DNA of 64,000 bases, from positions 13,710,501 through 13,774,500 of the forward strand of contig CM074865.1 in assembly GCA_037501455.1 (NCBI GenBank). The letters run 5' to 3'. Both the position numbers and the translations under genes were made by a program. Source of the DNA: Lantana camara (Eukaryota; Streptophyta; Magnoliopsida; Lamiales; Verbenaceae). Shown here in pieces: positions 57,219-64,000 of the stretch (its first letter is position 1; the number at the start of each line of letters is the position of its first letter). The notes beneath the pieces were generated by a model. It saw only the letters and a program-made list of their open reading frames with translations, made no database searches and had not been told where the DNA came from.

Positions 57219-58749
57219 ATGGCCAGAGATCACGTTGAGGAATTTACCCGTGAAGTAGATGAGATGGCCACTCAAAGCTCGTCCCCTTCTGACTCTCCCA
57301 GGGATGAGGATTTAGACTCGGCGGTTTCCACCATGGAGGAAAGGAATCCAGGGGCTGTTGAACACCTTTTTGAAGAGATGGATATGGTGATTGAGGCAGA
57401 GAGACAAGGGGAGATTCTGCCGATAACAGAGAGCGCAACTCACCCTCATAGCCATACAGTAACCGTAGCCCTGTCGCCGCCGGCCCTCGAAGAGGAGGTT
57501 GCTGGACCATCAGAACAACCACCGACTAAGCGTAAGAAGAAGTCCAATAAGGCCAAGGAAACCAAAGGATCGACCAAGGGCAAGGACTCTGGCATGCAGG
57601 CCACTGAGAGGCCCCCCGAGGAGACTCCAAGCACTATTACCTTGGGGGAGATAACCTCTATGATGGCCCCAATATTCTGGGACGAGCGCTTCAGCTGGAG
57701 GATCCCAGCTCCTCACGAGCGGGCTAACAACCCCCCACCCGGAGAGATGGTTGTTTTTATGGAGTTCATGGCATTTGGGGGTTTGAGATTCCCCATCCCT
57801 GTCCCCATGGCCAGCATACTCAATGACCTCAATCTCAGTCCCTCACAGATCGTCCCCAATGGCCTGGCGCTCATGACCACTTTCATCATCCTCATGAAGT
57901 GCACCGGAAATCAACCTTCCATGCACAATTTCGATGCTCTATTCTAAGTAGCCAGATCGCCTCGCTCGTCTCCAAGGGCCGGTTTCTTTTACATTCAAGC
58001 GAAGTCCGGCCTGAAGCTGATCAATTCCCCCTCGTCTACTTACGGAGTGGAGTGGAAGGAAACGTTCTTCTTTGTGAGGGCTCCTCAAGATGATGATTTT
58101 GGGGTCCCACGAGAGTGGGTCTCGCATGCGGAGGGTCCCCTTGTGAGGCATCGTTTAGACCCTACCTTTCCTGAGAACTGGGCCCAAGATTTGGCGGGTG
58201 CCCTAAGGGACAAGGGCTGGCTGATACAAGCAAAGGACCTTGTAGATGATGAGGAAGTTATGTTCCTGTGTGGGCTCACAAACAACCCTCATTTCCTCAA
58301 AAATCCTCCCGCTCGAAGCTTGGAGGGAGATGGTTAGATTTTAGGGAACTAACTTTAGATAGGGTTGTTAACTACATCATTGTACTTGTATCTTGTGAGT
58401 TTTACCCAAAAGTTTTAACCTTTGTCTTTTTTTTTTCTTCTTGTTCAGGAGCAAACATCATAATGGCCAGAGGAAGCATACGTAATGCCGCCAATTTTGT
58501 CAACGCTCGTCGCCAACCACAACAACCGCGGGGTAACCAACAGAACCTACAGAATCATCGTGGCCGAGGGACTGGTCGGGATGATGGTCGTGGGGGTCAC
58601 CAGGGAGCAAGTTCGAGTATTGCCCAACCACCCCAAGGTCGTGGAAACAACCGTGCGACCAACACCGAAACAAGGTTAATCCCTCGTCCAACCGATGCTT
58701 CCAACGTGAGAGGTACCACTCTCCCTGTCTCGGATTCGATGAGGGTTCA
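57219..58749 (+). pseudogene. gypsy-type plant gag-like protein (PF04195-like), truncated
   Basis: ATG 57219 opens 242 codons: acidic N-terminus, basic KRKKKSNKAKE patch, then PPPGEMVVFMEFMAFGGLRF followed by PIPVPMASILNDLNLSPSQI, the pattern of the plant 'putative gypsy type transposon' domain. A TAA near 57945 breaks it; a shifted frame continues with GVEWKETFFFVRAPQDDDFG to 58337. After an intron-like T-rich gap ending ttgttcag at 58449, a basic Arg/Gly/Gln-rich exon (NFVNARRQPQQPRGNQQ) runs until about 58749, where the sequence changes abruptly into the minus-strand copia pol. No protease or RT for this element remains. Confidence 0.65.
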
Positions 58750-61299
58750 ACCTACCAACCAAGCGTTGGTACCTGTCCTTCTCAGCTGGTTCCCCACTCT
58801 CGTCTATTTTCAGCTTGTGATTCACCTGTATTGGGGTATCGACTGGTTTGCAGTCAAGCATTCCAGTTTCAGTCAACAAATCCAGGACATACTTTCTCTG
58901 GGAAAGAAAAATTCCCCTTTTCGATCGCAGAACTTCAATTCCCAGAAAGTACTTTAATCCCCCGAGATCCTTCATTTCGAATTCCTTGAAGAGATTGTCC
59001 CTGAGTTGATTAATCTCTTCGGTATCACTTCCAGTTATTATCATGTAATCCACATAGATGATCAGGTACGTGACTAGATCTCCCCGTCTTTTTAAGAATA
59101 GAGTGTGGTCTGAATTACTCTGGACATACCATGATGCTGCATAGCGAGTGTGAACCTACCAAACCATGCTCGTGGTGACTGTTTTAATCCATACAACGCC
59201 TTACGTAGCCTACACACTTCGTCTTTCCCAAAATCAGTTGTAAAACCCGGAGGGGGTTCCATATACACTTCCTCTGTCAAGTCACCATGTAGGAAGGCAT
59301 TCTTTACATCGAACTGCTGGAGAGGCCAATCTTTATTTGCAGCCACTGAGAGTAACACTCGAACGGTATCTAATTTTGCCACGGGAGAGAAAGTTTCAGA
59401 GTAATCAATCCATATGTCTGAGTGTACCCCTTTGCGACCAATCTGGCTTTGTATCTTTCCACCGAGCCATCTGCTTTGTGGTTTATCGTAAACACCCATC
59501 TACAGCCAACTGATTTTTTTCCGGTGGGCAGCTGACATTTTTCCCAAGTCCTATTCTTTATCAGAGCCTCCATTCTCAGTAATCATTGCATTCTCCCACT
59601 CTCTGTTCTGTCTGGCTTCTTGTACTGTTTTTGGGATCTCTTCTCTACAGAGGTTTCCAAAGAAGGCCTTGGCTGCTTCAGATACACTCCCCCTGACCAT
59701 GTTCCATATGGGGTATTTGGAGTGTCCGGAAACATGATCAGGAGAATACCTGAGGGGAGGAATCCCTCTGTTGCTTCGTTGTGGGAGAGGGTACCTGTGG
59801 CTTGCTGTTCCAGGCTCAGAAACAGGGTCAGGAGCACATGTGGAATCAAAATTATTATGAATATCTGAAACAGGATCAGAGTTAGGAGCTTCGGTTACCT
59901 CGGTTTGGACATCATTCGGAGGAGGATCATTAGGCGTGGGGGTGGTACTGAGATCTTCGCTGTTCTGCCCAGACTCAAGGGCAGATGTCGGGATGTCTAA
60001 ATCAGGGTAGCCCAACCAGTGCAGTGATTCTCTAGAACTCTCCCCCTGAACACTGGACTGGGTAAGAAAGTAGTATTCAGTTTCCACAAAGTTACAATCC
60101 ATAGTCACATGAACACGCCAGCTGAGCGGATTATAACACCGATATCCCTTATGATGAGGGGCATCTCCCACAAATACGCACTTTACTGCACAGGGATCCA
60201 ACTTGGTTCTATCTGTCTTGGGAACATGAACAAACACTGTGCAACCAAAGACACGAGGTGGGAGCGTAAGATGAGGTGGTATGTTGGTTTGTGTCTGGAG
60301 GACAGTAAGAGGGGTTTTGTAATCAAGGATTTTGGTGGGCAACCGGTTTGTGAGGTAGGTTGCAGTGGCTACAGCTTCGGGCCAAAAATGATTCGGGACA
60401 TGGGATTCAGTTAACAGAGCTCGGGTCATTTCAAGGATGGTACGGTTATTTCTTTCACATACACCATTCTGCTGCGGGGTATTTGGACAAGAGGTTTGGT
60501 GTATAAGACCATGTTCCTGAAAAAAACTGGCCATATTCTGATTAACGAACTCCCTTCCGTTATCTGATCGGAGCACCTTAATGGTTTGGTTGAACTGAGT
60601 TTGTACCATTTTAAAGAATGCATCAAAAGTATCAAAAACCTCAGATTTATGTCGCAGAACGTACACCCAAGTCATTCTCGAAAAATCATCCACAAATAAC
60701 ACAAAGTAACGAAACTGATTCGGAGTTATAACAGGGGCAGGTCCCCAAACATCCGAATAGACTAAAGAAAACACAGTGTCAACTCGTGTATTATTAGACT
60801 TAAAGGAAGTTCTATGACCTTTTGAAGCAAGACACGTCTGACATGACAGATTCACAGTCTGATTATTCTGAAACAAAGTAGGAAATAATAATTGAAAATA
60901 ACCACCAGAGGGATGACCCAGATGACGATGCGAAAGCCAGATTTGTGTGTTAGCTTTTCCAACTGAAAGTAGTGCCTTTGACTCAGTTCCTACTTCATCA
61001 ACATAATGCAATCCTCCACTTTCAGTACCACGCCCAATGATCTCCTTCGTATGAATGTCCTGAAACAAACAAAACCGAGGATATATCAAAACCACACAAT
61101 TCACTTCTCTCGTAACCTGACTCAATGATAGCAATTTGCATGACAGAGACGGTACATAAAGGCACTTGCTCAATTTAAGCTTAGGTGCAACAAAAACCGA
61201 GCCTTCTTTTTTAATCATAGCCCGATCACCATTTGCAGTTTGAATATAAGAATTTCTCGGATTCACAGGTTCAATTATATCAGAATAATCAAAGGTCAT
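58750..61299 (-). pseudogene. copia pol: protease end, integrase, reverse transcriptase
   Basis: 61299-59551 is a long open block: GAG-pre-integrase (IWLSHRHLGHPSGGY, CQTCLASK) and integrase core with SLVYSDVWGPAP, VLRSDNGREF and E in GVCERNNRTILEM. RT follows in shifted frames: NRTWEKCQLPTGKKSVGCRW (59573-59370), FDVKNAFLHGDLTEEVYM (59499-59092), then IIYVDYMIITG where YVDD is expected, so the second catalytic Asp is replaced by Tyr. The frame ends in LGIEVLRSKRGIFLSQRKYV and YQRLVGRL. The frameshifts and the altered YVDD mean it is inactive. Confidence 0.9.
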
Positions 61300-61328
61300 A
61301 TAGAATCAGTCGCCCCGCAATCGAAAAT

Positions 61329-62636
61329 TCACTTGACAGTTTTATTAGAAGTAGTTTTGGTGTGAAAAACACAATTATCAGAATCCTTGGGGCCCATATG
61401 CAAATCTCCAGAAATGGGGAACTTATCAGTAATATAGGAAGAGGCACAAAAGGGGAAATAAGGGTTTGGGTCACAACCCCCAAACCCTATACTTGATCCG
61501 CCGCCAAGGAGAGTATCATCGGCTGACCCATGGCCGGAGAAGATGCTGGCTCCGTCGCGGTCTCCCGTCGCCGCTGCTATCGCCGCTACACTAGCCCTTT
61601 CCCCCTGATTCTCTCCTGTGTTCACGGCGATATTCACCCGCCGTGTTCCTCCCTTTGCCACGGCTCCACCGCCGCTGGTTTTCCGGTGGCCTTCCCACCA
61701 GTCGGGATACCCGATTACTTCAAAACATTGTTCCTTTGTGTGTCTGGGTTTACCACACTGTTCACAAACGATCCCAGATTTATCATCGCGTGATGACGAT
61801 TTCCGGCCGGCACCGTCGCCGCGTACCGTACCCTCTGAGCGTGACAAGATTCGCCTGGTCTTCTCTCTCCTTGCAACGAGTCCGGTTCCAATATCGGACC
61901 CTCCTACGCCGCCGGTAGCCGCCCTCAGTATCTAAAGACGAGCGACTTCCCGTCGTATAGTGGCGTATGCGGCTTCGACAGTGGGTTTCGGGTCTTGTTT
62001 CAGTAAATCCCTCCAGATGGCGTCGTATTGGTCATCGATTCCAGTAAGGAACTGAAATAGCCTCTGTTCTTGGATTATCTTGTTGAAGATAGTGATGTCC
62101 TCTGGACATTTCATAGGGTTGGGTTGTCTCCTGTCGATGGCCATCCATAAATTTTGCAGGTTATTCCAAAAACCTTCAAGACTTTCCTGTCCCTGTTTTT
62201 GGGTATTTGCTCTCCGGTGTATGTCGAAGAGTTGAAGTGGATCTCCGCCGCTTCCGTATGTGGTGGCGAGACCATCCCACAGGGCCTTCGAAGTTGGATA
62301 TTGAAGAGCGCTGTTGATGAGACTCGCTTCTATGTTTTGAATAATCCAGTTAAAAACACTTTGATCTACCTGTTCCTATTGGTCGAATTTTGGGTCAGTT
62401 GTTTCTGGGGCCGGAGGGGTTCCGGTAATGTGCGATCGGCAACCTCTGTCTCCTATCGCCATCTTCATGTGACGTGCCCACATCGAGTAATTATCTCCGT
62501 TCAATTTGATTCCGAGAGACAGATTATCTGATTTGGGCATAGTTGGTTGGTATTGGTTGTTGTTCTGTAGTAGATTTGCTATTTGGATTGAGAGCTCTTG
62601 GGTGTTGTTTTTTGTCGGTTCTGTTGGTGTTGACAT
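61329..62636 (-). pseudogene. copia gag with CCHC knuckle, broken
   Basis: Starts MSTPTEPTKNNTQELSIQIA at 62636 (with GDNYSMWARHMKMAIG), hits a stop at 62376, and continues in the same sense with LFQFLTGIDDQYDAIWRDLL (62144-61932). Then, after a frameshift, the zinc knuckle CEQCGKPRHTKEQC is at about 61760. All standard parts are present but in pieces. Confidence 0.85.
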
Positions 62637-62734
62637 GTTGTTGATTATGCAGGTTTGTTGAGATCAAGGCTGATTAGGGTTCGGGATTGGTAGGGACGAT
62701 GATGTTAATAACTGAGTCCCAAGATTTTTAGCCT

Positions 62735-62746
62735 GCTCTGATACCA
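62735..62746 (-). other. copia primer-binding site (initiator tRNA-Met)
   Basis: Element-strand TGGTATCAGAGC directly follows the LTR end ttttaaca, the standard plant copia primer site. Confidence 0.88.
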
Positions 62747-62939
62747 TGTTAAAACATGGTAATCGGGAAGAAAATTGGATCAAATTCATTGTGCTTGTTT
62801 CTGTTTTTCTTGATTACAGATTACAAGGAGAAGAAGTATATAACAACATTTACAAGGAAACAAATCTCGACACAATCGGGCCTGTTACAATTAATCAGGG
62901 ATCATGGTCAACCTTTCTATATTTACTTGATCTCCAACA
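62747..62939 (-). repeat. copia 5' LTR (193 bp)
   Basis: Element strand: begins TGTTGGAGATCAAGTAAATA and ends CATGTTTTAACA, next to the primer site. Short LTRs are usual for this copia type. Its outer border is exactly where P450 homology (DPEYY) stops. The partner LTR was not found. Confidence 0.82.
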
Positions 62940-63812
62940 TATAATACTCAGGATCTGTTTCTTGCAACGACAATAGCACTTCAATCATGGTTTTCTCTTT
63001 GTCCTCCAAGATGGTGCCTCTCCCAAGAATCCCGTCAATCAGATTCTGGAAAAACTTGTGTACCTTCTCCTGCATGGCCTTATACTTTTTTTTTCTGTTT
63101 TTGCAAGCCATTTCAGGCACGGAATAAAGTCGTGCACCATTGTTTTGCTTGCCAACTGATTAAGCTCACTAACAATGTCTTAAAACTGCTTAGCCTCCCC
63201 TGAGTTGACGGCCTCATTCTTTCCATAATATCTCTTCCCAAAAATTATCCTCGTCAGGACATTGAAAAACAGCTCAAACATTACACTCCTCATCTCAGTC
63301 ACGCAGCCTGGATTTTCTGAAGAGATCTTAAAAAGATGATGAATCAGTATTCTAACTTCATCCAGGCGGATCTGGGATAGGGCTTGTATGCGTTGAGACG
63401 ATAGAAGTTCAACAGATGATATTCGTCGAAGGTGTCTCCAATGGTCTCCAAGTGGTGACCAGCTAACACTCGTGAAGTTGTAGCCAAAATATTTCCCAAA
63501 CAGAAATCGGGGCCTATTGGCTATGATGGGATCGTTAGTTATGGAAAAGCATTCTGCAGCTGCTGATGGGGTGTTCACGATAACCGTGAGCCGGGAGCCG
63601 AGTTGCAAGGAGAAAACGGGCCCGTATTTGTTTGAAAGACGATGAAAGGTCTGTTGCATAGGTTTCTTCAACAAGTAAATGTTGCCTAGAACTGGAAATG
63701 TCAGAAACGGGCCTGGAGGAAGATTGCGAAGTTTGCGAAGGAGATTTTGAGTTACCAGATACATACAAAAAAATAATGGAAGATACAGGAATATGATCAA
63801 GAACAGGCCCAT
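62940..63812 (-). pseudogene. P450 copy 3 exon 1 (CYP81-like), nonsense plus copia truncation
   Basis: Likely start ATG 63812 (MGLFLIIFLYLPLFFCMYLV), with in-frame codons continuing upstream to 63875. Retains LPPGPFLTFPVLGNIYLL, the WSPLGDHWRHLRRISSVELL block and GKRYYGKNEAVNS. A TAA at 63180-63182 replaces the Gln codon of QFQDIV. The same frame then runs on (FFQNLIDGILGRG, EVLLSLQETDPEYY) until the copia LTR starts at 62939. The last ~10 codons of exon 1, the intron and exon 2 are absent next to it and may lie beyond the missing copia 3' end or be lost. It is more diverged from copies 1 and 2 than those are from each other. Confidence 0.9.
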
Positions 63813-64000
63813 CGATGGAAACATGAAATATGAGTCCTTGTCTTGGATGAAAGATATATACTCAGAGCAGGTCATTCATTATCACATCTTGTGGCGAAAG
63901 ATAGCTTTGCCCAAATTAATTAATAACCTAGCAACTTGTTTTTGTGAAGCCCAAAATATTATTTAACGAAATAATTACATTCAACTACCTCAGGTTTGGC

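Larger units (their letters stand above)
58750..62939 (-). mobile_element. Ty1/copia element, 3'-truncated
   Basis: Minus strand: 5' LTR 62747-62939, primer site 62735-62746, gag 62636-61329, pol 61299 to 58750. It stops abruptly inside the RT/RNase H part (after YQRLVGRL) at a junction with the plus-strand gag-like element. The 3' end of pol and the 3' LTR are missing from the window. Its 5' LTR begins inside P450 copy 3 exon 1. Confidence 0.88.

Noticed and set aside
61530..61935. Plus-strand frames of 87-105 codons
   Set aside because: Antisense of the copia gag zinc-knuckle region.

Overview
This window is plant nuclear DNA, very probably from a eudicot. It has CYP81-like cytochrome P450 genes with the usual single phase-0 intron and AT-rich intergenic DNA. 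The dense nest of mobile elements is typical of plants: Athila-type Ty3/gypsy, Ty1/copia, LINE, SINE, MULE, hAT-like MITEs and a Helitron. I see no bacterial operon, CRISPR array, tRNA or rRNA gene. Only three genes look intact: one P450 (1144-2932, minus) and the two genes of one Mutator-like element (a Ulp1-type protease gene at 42568-45319, plus, and a transposase at 48094-50659, minus).

Layout. 0-3 kb: intact P450 with a small MITE downstream. 3.3-7.3 kb: an hAT-like MITE, a foldback element and a solo LTR (5025-6619). 7.3-23.9 kb: a 5'-truncated LINE carrying a 14.1 kb Athila element, which itself carries a 1.67 kb solo LTR, so three nested insertions each with its own target-site duplication. 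24.0-35.4 kb: a decayed MULE with ~200 bp terminal inverted repeats and a 9-bp duplication; it holds a broken MuDR-type transposase and a broken GRF zinc-finger gene, and its right inverted repeat is split by a young 6.44 kb LTR element that encodes gag but no pol. 35.5-41.4 kb: P450 debris, namely a plus-strand fragment and a full-length minus-strand pseudogene broken by a solo LTR and two MITEs. 41.7-51.4 kb: a Ulp1-carrying (Kaonashi/KI-like) MULE with both genes intact and convergent, a large 88-bp-unit minisatellite between them, and a SINE near its right end. 51.4-55.0 kb: AT-rich DNA with a non-autonomous Helitron and MITEs. 55.0-62.9 kb: three truncated LTR retrotransposons joined together. 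62.9-64 kb: a third P450 first exon, cut by the copia 5' LTR.

Reading. The locus looks like a local CYP81 cluster expanded by duplication: the P450 copies share flanking sequence as well as coding sequence. One copy stayed intact while the others were broken by nonsense mutations, small deletions and repeated insertions. The least decayed mobile material is the gag-only LTR element (LTRs about 1% different by eye), the SINE (perfect 18-bp duplication) and the Ulp1-MULE (all seven exons open and in frame). Exon limits were inferred by hand from splice consensus and reading frame. Family assignments rest on motifs I recognise, not on searches.
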